Source: an uncultured Clostridia bacterium
Lineage (GTDB): Bacteria; Bacillota; Clostridia; Peptostreptococcales; Anaerovoracaceae
Direction of reading: 5' to 3'
NCBI GenBank assembly: GCA_934255435.1
Contig: CAKQNZ010000009.1
Location: 1-25,627 of the forward strand
Length of the DNA: 25,627 nt
Part shown: one piece after another, positions 7,342-14,420 of the stretch
How positions within the stretch are numbered: position 1 is the stretch's first letter
How the letters are laid out: every line of letters begins with the position of its first letter
Notes under the pieces: generated by a model
What the model was told of the DNA's origin: nothing
Seen by the model: only the letters and a program-made list of their open reading frames with translations
The model's database searches: none
Position numbers and translations under genes: made by a program

Positions 7342-7430
7342 GCTGTTTGCAGTGATGCACACGGCAGATGAATTTACGGGCGGTCCTCTGGGAGGAACTG
7401 GCTTCCACGAACGTCTTGGAGGGAAGGAGG
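7342..7430 (+). ncRNA. Structured rplS 5' leader (L19 leader candidate)
   Basis: Three hairpins fill the 98-nt leader. Hairpin 1 (7342-7365) has a 5-bp and a 4-bp stem around one mismatch, closed by a GTGA (GNRA-type) tetraloop. Hairpin 2 (7382-7398) pairs TCCTC with GAGGA. Hairpin 3 (7402-7422) pairs CTTCCA with TGGAGG. Hairpin 3 ends just before the AAGGAGG ribosome binding site (7424-7430). An L19 leader family is known in low-GC Gram-positives and is thought to mediate autogenous control. I could not check the match to its consensus, so the family name is tentative, while the folds are seen directly. Confidence 0.5.
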
Positions 7431-7439
7431 AATTAATCC

Positions 7440-7787
7440 ATGGATGTATTAAAATCTGTAACACAGGAATATATCAAAACTGATATCCCTGCTTTTAACG
7501 TAGGCGACACTGTAAAAGTGCACGTTAAAATCAAAGAAGGAAACAGAGAAAGAATTCAGGTATTTGAAGGCTTTGTTCTGAAGAGACAGAATGGCGGGAT
7601 CGGCGAGACTTTCACAGTAAGAAGGATCGCATCAGGCGTAGGTGTTGAGAAGACATTCCCGATCCACTCACCACTGGTTGAGAAGATCGAAGTCGTAAGA
7701 CACGGTAAGGTAAGAAGAGCCAGACTTCACTACATGCGTGAAAGGACCGGCAAATCAGCCAAGATCAAGTCAAAGGAAGCTAAATAG
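7440..7787 (+). CDS. rplS: 50S ribosomal protein L19
   Basis: Large-subunit protein at the 30S-50S interface. The 115 residues have the usual length and conserved text: [48 protein letters not shown], and a basic C-terminus. AAGGAGG lies nine bases before the ATG. It has its own promoter, structured leader and terminator, so it is probably transcribed alone. The downstream genes rbgA and rnhB follow as in Bacillus. Upstream trmD and rimM, common neighbours elsewhere, are absent here. Confidence 0.98.
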   Translation: MDVLKSVTQEYIKTDIPAFNVGDTVKVHVKIKEGNRERIQVFEGFVLKRQNGGIGETFTVRRIASGVGVEKTFPIHSPLVEKIEVVRHGKVRRARLHYMRERTGKSAKIKSKEAK

Positions 7788-7798
7788 CAGACAGAATG

Positions 7799-7827
7799 AG
7801 GGATCTTCTTGCGAAGGTCCCTTTTTT
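7799..7827 (+). terminator. Intrinsic terminator of rplS
   Basis: AGGGATCTTC (7799-7808), loop TTGC, GAAGGTCCCT (7813-7822). This is a 10-bp stem with one G-U pair, followed by a run of six T residues. Confidence 0.92.
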
Positions 7828-7871
7828 GATGTTTTTGCAATGAGCAGCGCAGTGTACAGGAGGTGCTGACA

Positions 7872-8705
7872 ATGGAAAATATAAACTGGTATCCGGGCCA
7901 TATGAAAAAAACACGAGAACTCATAAAAGAGAATCTCAAAATGGTGGATGCTGTCATAGAGGTGATAGATGCCAGGATACCTGTATCCAGCAGGAACCCC
8001 ATCATAGACGAGCTGGTACAGGGAAAACCGAGGATAATCGTACTCAACAAAAGCGACCTGGCAGACAGTGCAGCATGCCGTGAATGGTCTGACAGATTCA
8101 GGGGAGAAGGCAGTCTGTGTCTTTCGATGAACTGCATGAGTGGTACAGGAGTGAAAGAACTGTTCAGACTGCTGGAAAAGATGGAATCGGAAAAAAACAA
8201 AGAACGTGCGAGACAGAAGCCTTTCAGGATGATGATCGTCGGCGTGCCGAACGTAGGAAAGTCATCGCTGATAAACAGGATGACAGGGCGCAAAAGTACA
8301 CAGACAGGAGACAGACCAGGCGTCACAAGGGGCAAGCAGTGGCTGAAACTGAAAAACGGTATGCAGCTGCTTGACACTCCGGGGATACTCTGGCCTAAAT
8401 TCGAAGACCCGAAAGCGGGACTTGATCTGGCGTTCTGCGGCTCCATCAAGGACGAGGTTCTGGATCTGCCGACGCTGGGTATGGAGCTCATCGGAGTGCT
8501 GGCAGAGAATTATCCACAGCTGCTCCAGGAACGGTACAAGCTGGATGAGATCGCAGATACGCCCCTCGAAAACATGGAAAATATGGCAGTGAATCGGGGC
8601 TGCATACTGCCTGGAAAGAGGATCGACTATGAGCGTATCGCAAGGCTCGTTCTGGATGAGTTCAGAGGCGGCAAAATAGGACGGATAACGCTGGAAAGGC
8701 CATAG
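7872..8705 (+). CDS. rbgA: Ribosome biogenesis GTPase RbgA (YlqF)
   Basis: Circularly permuted GTPase that drives a late step in 50S subunit assembly. The motifs appear in permuted order over 277 residues: G4 NKSD (59-62), then G1 GVPNVGKS (124-131), G2 region GDRPGVT (146-152), and G3 DTPG (168-171). The C-terminal part (about 200-277) is the ANTAR-like RNA-binding region. The N-terminus MENINWYPGHMKK is the family signature. The chosen ATG at 7872 follows AGGAGGT (7858-7864); a GTG at 7863 would overlap that site. rnhB follows after 13 bases in the same operon. Confidence 0.96.
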   Translation: MENINWYPGHMKKTRELIKENLKMVDAVIEVIDARIPVSSRNPIIDELVQGKPRIIVLNKSDLADSAACREWSDRFRGEGSLCLSMNCMSGTGVKELFRLLEKMESEKNKERARQKPFRMMIVGVPNVGKSSLINRMTGRKSTQTGDRPGVTRGKQWLKLKNGMQLLDTPGILWPKFEDPKAGLDLAFCGSIKDEVLDLPTLGMELIGVLAENYPQLLQERYKLDEIADTPLENMENMAVNRGCILPGKRIDYERIARLVLDEFRGGKIGRITLERP

Positions 8706-8718
8706 AGGTGACTGGAAA

Positions 8719-9399
8719 ATGACGAAGCAGGAACGGCTGGAAAAACAGAAACAGCGCCTTGAAGACATGAAAAAGCCTGAAGCACAGCTGCACGAAAACG
8801 GCTACAGATATATAGCAGGCGTGGATGAAGTAGGCAGAGGTCCACTGGCAGGGCCGGTTGTGGCAGCAGCAGTGATAATGCCGGAGGATTTCGATGTGCC
8901 GGGGATCGATGATTCCAAAAAACTTTCTGAGAAAAAAAGAGAAGAGATGTTCGATGTGATAAAGCAGCATGCCGTATGCATCGGTATCGGCATGGCGGAT
9001 CATGATGTCATAGACGAGATCAATATACTGCAGGCTACAAAACAGGCTATGGCAGACGCTATCAGAGACCTGCAGGAAAATTTCAGAGAAAAGTACCCTG
9101 AAAAGTCAGCAGCCGGAGAGGGGCCTGATTATGTCATTTTCGATGCTGTACACCTGGATGGCCTGGAGCTCCCTCAGGAATCAGTGATAAAGGGCGATGC
9201 GAAAGTGCTGGCAGTAGCTGCAGCTTCAATAATCGCCAAGGTGACAAGGGACAGGATGATGGTGGAGTTCGCCGTAGAATATCCGGGATATGCCTTTGAA
9301 AAAAACAAAGGCTACGGTACGAAGGCCCATTACGAAGGACTGAGACAGCAGGGAATGTGTCCGATACACAGGAAGACTTTCCTTAAAAAAGGCTGGTAG
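8719..9399 (+). CDS. rnhB: Ribonuclease HII
   Basis: Cleaves RNA in RNA-DNA hybrids and removes misincorporated ribonucleotides. The 226 residues include the signature GVDEVGRGPLAGPVV with catalytic D36 and E37, D142 in VIFDAVHLD, and D178 in KVTRDRM; GYGTKAHYEGL and PIHRKTF follow. A lysine- and glutamate-rich N-terminal stretch of about 28 residues precedes the core. A loop at about 122-136 (near EKYPEKSAAGEG) is longer than in many homologues. The ribosome binding site is GAGGTGA. No clear terminator follows. Confidence 0.97.
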   Translation: MTKQERLEKQKQRLEDMKKPEAQLHENGYRYIAGVDEVGRGPLAGPVVAAAVIMPEDFDVPGIDDSKKLSEKKREEMFDVIKQHAVCIGIGMADHDVIDEINILQATKQAMADAIRDLQENFREKYPEKSAAGEGPDYVIFDAVHLDGLELPQESVIKGDAKVLAVAAASIIAKVTRDRMMVEFAVEYPGYAFEKNKGYGTKAHYEGLRQQGMCPIHRKTFLKKGW

Positions 9400-9582
9400 C
9401 AGTACCGTGACAGGCGGTAACAGAAGTGGTATTCTCTGAGGTACAGGAAAAATAGGTTTTTTTATATCTTGCATATATGAAAAAACGAACGAAAGAAAGC
9501 AATTAACAAGTAAATGTACGATACGTATTCGTATATTGGATTGCACGCACATAAAAAAATCCGCAAAACATATATTTTCATC
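9400..9582 (+). other. Gene-free stretch between rnhB and the fhs promoter
   Basis: AT-rich spacer without a supported gene. A short inverted repeat TACCG/CGGTA lies right after rnhB but has no T tract. A near-palindrome (TACGATAC / GTATTCGTA) lies near 9515-9532. Open frames on the minus strand here run through fhs and look like antisense shadows. Confidence 0.5.
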
Positions 9583-9611
9583 TTGCAAAAATCAGAATAG
9601 AATGCTATCAT
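9583..9611 (+). promoter_or_regulatory. Sigma-A promoter of the riboswitch-fhs transcript
   Basis: -35 TTGCAA (9583-9588), 17-bp spacer, -10 TATCAT (9606-9611). The predicted start, about 9618, coincides with the first paired bases of the ZTP riboswitch. Confidence 0.75.
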
Positions 9612-9616
9612 ATAGT

Positions 9617-9720
9617 TGTTATACGACTGACGGTACCAGTGGAAAAGACCACGTGAAGTATAATGATCTAAAATGAGCCGACCGTCTGGGCTGGGAGTCC
9701 GGATGATCAGGCTCTTTTTT
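9617..9720 (+). ncRNA. ZTP (pfl) riboswitch controlling fhs, with terminator platform
   Basis: The elements match the ZTP/pfl motif in order: outer stem TTATAC (9619-9624) with GTATAA (9658-9663); CGACTGACGG; inner hairpin GTGG (9639-9642)/CCAC (9649-9652) followed by GTGAAG; a linker; and the hallmark CCGTCTGGGC (9682-9691) that forms the pseudoknot and binds Z nucleotide. The expression platform is GAGCC (9675-9679) pairing with GGCTC (9710-9714), followed by six T residues (9715-9720). This terminator competes with the pseudoknot. By analogy with studied members, Z nucleotide (ZMP/ZTP), which accumulates when 10-formyl-THF is short, would prevent termination and switch fhs on. Confidence 0.9.
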
Positions 9721-9752
9721 GATTGTATACATTCCCTGAAAGGAGAAAAACA

Positions 9753-11429
9753 ATGGAAATCAAAACTGATATTCAGATCGCACAGGAAACAGAAATGAAA
9801 CCTATACAGGAGATCGCAGCCGAAGCAGGCATAGATCCTGAATACACTGAACTCTACGGCAAATACAAGGCAAAGATAGATTACAACATCCTGGGGACAA
9901 AAAAGAATACGCCAAACGGCAAACTCATCCTGGTGACAGCTATTTCCCCGACACCAGCAGGCGAAGGCAAAACAACGACGACAGTAGGTCTTTCGGACGC
10001 TATGAAGAAAATCGGCAAGAACGTGCTGGTAGCTATGAGAGAGCCGTCCCTTGGACCTGTATTCGGTATCAAGGGCGGAGCTGCAGGCGGCGGATACGCA
10101 CAGGTAGTGCCGATGGAAGACATAAACCTTCATTTTACAGGAGATATACATGCCATAGGTGCAGCAAACAATCTGCTGGCAGCTATGATAGACAACCATA
10201 TACAGCAGGGCAATGAGCTCAATATCGATCCGAGACGCATCACATGGAAAAGATGCATAGATATGAACGACAGACAGCTGAGGTTCATAACAGACGGTCT
10301 TGGCGGCAAAGCCAACGGAGTACCGAGGGAAGACGGCTTCGACATAACTGTTGCCAGCGAGATAATGGCCATCCTCTGCCTTTCCAGGAATCTCGAGGAT
10401 CTCAAGGAAAGAGTAGCAAGGATAATAGTAGGATACACTTATGATGACGAACCGGTGACAGCAGGGCAGCTGAAGGCACAGGGTGCTATGGCAGCGCTGC
10501 TCAGGGATGCACTGAAGCCTAATCTGGTGCAGACACTGGAGCACACGCCGGCATTCGTCCACGGTGGACCTTTTGCAAACATAGCTCACGGCTGCAACTC
10601 ATTCATGGCTACGAGGATAGCTATGAAACTGTCAGACTATGTAGTGACAGAAGCAGGATTCGGTGCAGATCTCGGCGCTGAGAAATTCCTTGACATCAAG
10701 TGCAGGCTGTCAGATATAAAGCCGTCGGCAGTCGTTATCGTGGCAACAGTCAGAGCACTGAAACACCACGGAGGCGTAGCCAAGGCAGAGCTTGGTCAGG
10801 AAAATCTCGAAGCCCTGGAAAAGGGACTTCCGAACCTGCTGCAGCATGTGGAGAACATCACAAAGGTGTTCGGACTTCAGGCAGTGGTAGCGATAAACAG
10901 ATTTCCTACAGATACAGAAGCGGAGCTTGATCTTGTAGAAGCAAAATGCAGGGAGCTGGGCGTAAATGTCGTACTCAGTGAAGTCTGGGGCAAGGGCAGC
11001 GAAGGCGGCATAGCACTTGCGGAAGAAGTTGTGAGACTCTGCGAGCAGCCTGACGATTTCAGATTTTCATATGATCTGGACATGTCCATAGAAGAAAAGA
11101 TAAATGCGATAGCAAAGAAGATATACAGAGCTGACAATGTCATCATAACACCTCCGGCTATGAAACAGCTCAGACACATCGAAAAACTGGGATTCGGTGA
11201 TCTTCCTATCTGCATGGCAAAGACACAGTACAGCTTTTCAGACGATAAGGATCTTCTTGGAGCTCCGAAAGGTTTCACACTGACAGTAAGGAGCATCAAG
11301 GTATCTGCAGGTGCGGGATTCATCGTTGCACTCACAGGAGACATCATGACTATGCCGGGTCTGCCTAAGAGACCGGCAGCTGAGCGTATAGATGTGGACA
11401 AGACAGGAAAGATAACAGGATTGTTCTAA
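9753..11429 (+). CDS. fhs: Formate-tetrahydrofolate ligase
   Basis: ATP-dependent joining of formate and tetrahydrofolate to give 10-formyl-THF, feeding purine synthesis and one-carbon metabolism. The 558 residues match the family length (about 556). The P-loop [11 protein letters not shown] starts at residue 67, followed by the signatures [19 protein letters not shown] and [19 protein letters not shown]. The C-terminal [16 protein letters not shown] region is intact. The start at 9753 follows AAAGGAG; an ATG 30 bases upstream lies before this site. It is controlled by the ZTP riboswitch and followed by a hairpin, then fchA and folD, forming a complete formate to methylene-THF route. Confidence 0.98.
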   Translation: MEIKTDIQIAQETEMKPIQEIAAEAGIDPEYTELYGKYKAKIDYNILGTKKNTPNGKLILVTAISPTPAGEGKTTTTVGLSDAMKKIGKNVLVAMREPSLGPVFGIKGGAAGGGYAQVVPMEDINLHFTGDIHAIGAANNLLAAMIDNHIQQGNELNIDPRRITWKRCIDMNDRQLRFITDGLGGKANGVPREDGFDITVASEIMAILCLSRNLEDLKERVARIIVGYTYDDEPVTAGQLKAQGAMAALLRDALKPNLVQTLEHTPAFVHGGPFANIAHGCNSFMATRIAMKLSDYVVTEAGFGADLGAEKFLDIKCRLSDIKPSAVVIVATVRALKHHGGVAKAELGQENLEALEKGLPNLLQHVENITKVFGLQAVVAINRFPTDTEAELDLVEAKCRELGVNVVLSEVWGKGSEGGIALAEEVVRLCEQPDDFRFSYDLDMSIEEKINAIAKKIYRADNVIITPPAMKQLRHIEKLGFGDLPICMAKTQYSFSDDKDLLGAPKGFTLTVRSIKVSAGAGFIVALTGDIMTMPGLPKRPAAERIDVDKTGKITGLF

Positions 11430-11486
11430 AAGACATACTTTAAGACAGCGGCAGTGCCATTTAAGTGACACATAACAGCAGATCAG

Positions 11487-11522
11487 GCCGCCACAGTGTC
11501 ATCAGGATGCGTGGCGGCTTTT
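11487..11522 (+). terminator. Terminator-like hairpin between fhs and fchA
   Basis: GCCGCCAC (11487-11494) pairs perfectly with GTGGCGGC (11511-11518) around a 16-base loop, followed by four T residues. The short T tract suggests partial termination, so fchA-folD may be read through from fhs or have their own promoter. No strong promoter was seen in 11523-11580. Confidence 0.7.
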
Positions 11523-11591
11523 GAATTCAGTAAAAACTGTCTGAAAAATCAAAAATAAGCACATAACATTTATCGTACGGAGGGATTTTCA

Positions 11592-12233
11592 ATGAAATAT
11601 ATGGATCTGAGCTGCAGTGATTTTGTCAGCGTGCTTTCAAGCAAAGAGCCTGTACCGGGTGGCGGCAGCGTAGCTGCTCTCGTTGGCGTACTGGGGGCAG
11701 CGCTTGGCAATATGGTAGGCGGACTGACAGAAGGGAAGAAAAAATACGAAGGCGTACAGGACGAGATAAAAACGTGCATGGAGGAGATAAAAGGCCTGCA
11801 GCATGAACTGATGGAACTGGTGCAGAAAGACATCGACATCTTCGAGCCGCTTTCAGAGCTGTACGGTGTGAAAGGCGAAACTGAAGAAGAACAGAAAAAG
11901 TATGATGAGCTTCTTGAAAAAGCTCTCGAAGAAGCCTGCATGGTTCCTATCGAAGTCATGGAAAAGTGCGGCAGGACAGTGGAACTTTGCAAGACTTTTG
12001 CAGAAAAGGGAAATCACATAGCTGTAAGCGATGCAGCGGCAGGCGCTATACTCTGCAAATCGGCAATAGAGGCAGCCAGCCTTAACGTATATATCAATAC
12101 CAGTATGATGAAAAACGAAGAAAAGATCGAAGAGCTGAATAATATATGTGCCAGATATCTGATGAAATATACGCCGCTGGCGAACGGCGTATTCGGATAT
12201 GTTTCACATATGCTGCAGCTGAAGACAGAGTAA
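11592..12233 (+). CDS. fchA: Methenyltetrahydrofolate cyclohydrolase / cyclodeaminase family protein
   Basis: The 213-residue all-helical protein belongs to the FTCD C-terminal (formimino-THF cyclodeaminase/FchA) family. The signature PVPGGGSVAALVGVLGAALG lies at about 21-40, followed by MVGGLT, a lysine- and glutamate-rich middle, and the conserved DAAAGAILCKSAIEAASLNV near 149-168. It would interconvert 5,10-methenyl-THF and 10-formyl-THF, or act as a formimino-THF cyclodeaminase. Its place directly before folD (13-bp gap), behind fhs, and the lost cyclohydrolase residues in FolD favour the cyclohydrolase role. GGAGGG precedes the ATG. No formiminotransferase gene is adjacent. Confidence 0.88.
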   Translation: MKYMDLSCSDFVSVLSSKEPVPGGGSVAALVGVLGAALGNMVGGLTEGKKKYEGVQDEIKTCMEEIKGLQHELMELVQKDIDIFEPLSELYGVKGETEEEQKKYDELLEKALEEACMVPIEVMEKCGRTVELCKTFAEKGNHIAVSDAAAGAILCKSAIEAASLNVYINTSMMKNEEKIEELNNICARYLMKYTPLANGVFGYVSHMLQLKTE

Positions 12234-12246
12234 AGGGGGATGGAGA

Positions 12247-13104
12247 ATGGCAGTTATAATGAGTGGGAAAGATGTCGCAGAACGTATAAGTGGAGCGGCT
12301 GCATCAGAGGTCGCTGAGGCGAGAAAAAACGGCACAGTTCCGACACTGGCTATCATAAGGATAGGCAGCAGTCCCGGAGACATAGCATATGAAAACAGTG
12401 CGATGAGACGTGCATCGCAGATAGGCGTTGCAGTCAGGAACCTGATTTTCGATGCTGATATAACTCAGGAAGAACTGATAGATGAGATAAAGAAAGTCAA
12501 CGAAGACAGGAGCATACATGGGGCTCTGCTGCTGAGACCGCTTCCGGCACATATGGATGACAGGAAGGTCTGCGATTCACTGGCTCCGGAGAAGGATATG
12601 GACGGCATCACATCAGGGTCGCTGGCAGGAGTGTTCATGGACAGGCACAGAGGATATCCGCCATGCACTGCAGCAGCCTGCATGGAACTGCTCGAACACT
12701 ACGGCATCGATCTCAGCGGCAAAAAAATGACGATAATAGGCAGGAGCCTTGTTATAGGCAAGCCTGTTTCCATGATGGCGCTGAAACAGGATGCTACAGT
12801 GACGATCTGTCACAGCAGGACGTCGGCTGAGGATTTCAGAACAGCCTGCAGCAGGGCGGACATAGTACTTTCAGCTATAGGCAGAGCCAGGATGATAGGC
12901 GCAGACAAACTCGGCAAAGATCAGATAATCATCGATGTAGGTATCAGCGTCGATGAAAAGGGTGAGCTTTGCGGTGATGTGGACTTTGACGAAGCCGTGA
13001 AGTCTGCATCCATGATAACGCCTGTGCGTGACGGCATCGGCAGCATAACATCATCGATACTGATGAGACACGTTGCAGATGCTGCACTGGAGCAGACCGC
13101 ATAA
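12247..13104 (+). CDS. folD: FolD-type methylene-THF dehydrogenase lacking cyclohydrolase residues
   Basis: The 285 residues have the two-domain FolD fold: a catalytic N-domain and a Rossmann domain with IGRSLVIGKPVSMMAL (about 164-179), VIDVGI-type text (IIIDVGIS) and ITPVRDGIGSIT. FolD is normally bifunctional. The motif YVxxKxK reads YENSAMRR (from Y48), so the catalytic Lys is Ala52. The motif VQLPLP reads LLRPLP, so the catalytic Gln is Leu96. The Asp motif DMDG (117-120) is kept. Loss of Lys and Gln should abolish cyclohydrolase but not necessarily dehydrogenase activity. The adjacent FchA would supply the missing step. Confidence 0.93.
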   Translation: MAVIMSGKDVAERISGAAASEVAEARKNGTVPTLAIIRIGSSPGDIAYENSAMRRASQIGVAVRNLIFDADITQEELIDEIKKVNEDRSIHGALLLRPLPAHMDDRKVCDSLAPEKDMDGITSGSLAGVFMDRHRGYPPCTAAACMELLEHYGIDLSGKKMTIIGRSLVIGKPVSMMALKQDATVTICHSRTSAEDFRTACSRADIVLSAIGRARMIGADKLGKDQIIIDVGISVDEKGELCGDVDFDEAVKSASMITPVRDGIGSITSSILMRHVADAALEQTA

Positions 13105-13200
13105 GCCGGTGATATATGGTTTTCATTTCACCTTGCTGCAGGCAGGAACATAAACTGCTAATAGCAGATATATTCCAGTCTGCAGTAAGGAGATGAGGAT

Positions 13201-13491
13201 GTGAAGATCAACTGGAAAGTAAGATTCAAACACAAAGGCACCCTGATGGCGATAGTCGCAGGGGTAATAGCCATGATATATCAGGTGCTGAACCTTCTGG
13301 GGATAACTCCGTCGGTCAGCGAATCACAGGCCGCAGAATTTGCAGGCCTTTTTATTAATGTCCTGGTACTGGCCGGCATAGTGATCGACCCTACAACAAA
13401 GGGCATAAGCGATAGCGATACGGCAATGACATACACATGTCCGAGGTGTGATATGGAGTCGGAGGCAGATGATGACGAGGCGGTGATGTGA
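13201..13491 (+). CDS. phiLC3-family phage holin
   Basis: The 96-residue, two-helix membrane protein (about 13-35 and 45-63) carries the family hallmark IDPTTKGISDSDTA directly after helix 2. Holins form pores in the cytoplasmic membrane that release endolysin. The start is a GTG at 13201, eight bases after AAGGAG. The C-terminal tail is unusual: a CPRC pair (80-83) and an acidic run (ESEADDDEA). The stop overlaps the endolysin start, forming a two-gene lysis cassette. No other phage genes are present on either side. Confidence 0.88.
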   Translation: MKINWKVRFKHKGTLMAIVAGVIAMIYQVLNLLGITPSVSESQAAEFAGLFINVLVLAGIVIDPTTKGISDSDTAMTYTCPRCDMESEADDDEAVM

Positions 13492-14213
13492 TGGCTTTCA
13501 GTCCGAGACTCAGTGCGCCGGGATATTCAAACAAATACTGGTACAGCCTGAATCCTTTTTATCATGCTGGCTACGGCCTGCCTAACTGCACGTGCTACGC
13601 CTGGGGCAGGTTCTATGAGATCCTTGGAAAGAAACCGGCACTTTCTCTGGGCAATGCAGAGGACTGGTACGGGAAAAAAGACGGGTACAGTCGGGGCAGC
13701 ACTCCGAAACTGGGTGCAGTGATATGCTGGCGCAAAGGCCGGGCAGGTTACGGCGGAGACGGCGCAGGTCATGTGGCAGTTGTGGAAAAGATATACAATG
13801 ACGGCTCTATACTGATATCCCAGTCAGGCTGGCGATCATCCAGATTCTGGACGTCAGTGGTGAAGAAAGGATATCACAGGAGCGGATATGTGTTCCAGGG
13901 GTTCATCTATAACCCTGCGGTCACTAGTTCTGCGCTCTCATCGGCAAAGACGGTCTATGTAACAGGCAGATCATATACGCTGCAGGCCAACATGAAGATC
14001 CGTACAGGACCGTCGTCATCGCATAGGTGGAAAAAGCGCAGCGAGCTGACTGAAGACGGCGAGAAACATTCACTTAAACAGAAACAGGCAGTCCTTCGTG
14101 CAGGCACATCAGTTACTGTGATAAAAATGAAAAAGACCGGAAAAGATGTCTGGATAAAGATACCTTCCGGCTGGATCTGCGCACGGAAGGGAAAGATAAT
14201 ATATGTGAGATAG
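13491..14213 (+). CDS. CHAP-domain endolysin with C-terminal SH3-like region
   Basis: Peptidoglycan hydrolase of 240 residues. The N-terminal CHAP domain (about 10-150) has the nucleophile C33 in LPNCTCYAWG, the catalytic H94 in GAGHVAVVEK, and the downstream NDGSILISQSGW strand. The C-terminal part (about 160-240, with MKIRTGPSSSHRWKKRSEL and VWIKIPSGWI) looks like an SH3b wall-binding domain and is rich in lysine. There is no signal peptide, consistent with holin-dependent release. The ATG at 13491 shares one base with the holin stop; a GTG at 13488 is an alternative. CHAP enzymes cut either the N-acetylmuramoyl-L-alanine bond or a peptide cross-bridge, and which one is not visible. Confidence 0.88.
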   Translation: MAFSPRLSAPGYSNKYWYSLNPFYHAGYGLPNCTCYAWGRFYEILGKKPALSLGNAEDWYGKKDGYSRGSTPKLGAVICWRKGRAGYGGDGAGHVAVVEKIYNDGSILISQSGWRSSRFWTSVVKKGYHRSGYVFQGFIYNPAVTSSALSSAKTVYVTGRSYTLQANMKIRTGPSSSHRWKKRSELTEDGEKHSLKQKQAVLRAGTSVTVIKMKKTGKDVWIKIPSGWICARKGKIIYVR

Positions 14214-14236
14214 CGATGGGTCAGTACTGCCTGCAC

Positions 14237-14335
14237 TCAGTGCCAGACTATGGAAATAAGTCCGAAGAAGAAGTAAGTCATGAACATCGCAGCGGCCACA
14301 GCAAATGAACCTTTGCGGTATCTGCGGGGCTCCAT
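14237..14335 (-). CDS. Possible 32-residue single-helix membrane peptide
   Basis: A short frame downstream of the flavoprotein gene encodes a basic N-terminus (MEPRRYRKG) followed by one hydrophobic helix (about 10-30). A weak GAAGG lies five bases upstream. The hydrophobic pattern with positive-inside charge looks like a real membrane peptide, but no homologue is recognised. The frame is open further upstream, so the start is uncertain. Confidence 0.22.
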   Translation of the reverse strand: MEPRRYRKGSFAVAAAMFMTYFFFGLISIVWH

Positions 14336-14420
14336 CACAGCCTTCAGCCTGTATCTGAGAGATGCAGCCGATGCTGACAGGCATGTGGAAAACCCCGCAG
14401 AGCAGCCCGCTGTAGTAAGA

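Noticed and set aside
9462..10589. Minus-strand open frame of 375 codons
   Set aside because: Antisense to fhs; cysteine- and histidine-rich text typical of a shadow frame, with no family motif.
13201..14213. A prophage in this region
   Set aside because: Only the two lysis genes are present; neighbours are folD and a flavoprotein gene, and no attachment repeats or structural genes were seen.
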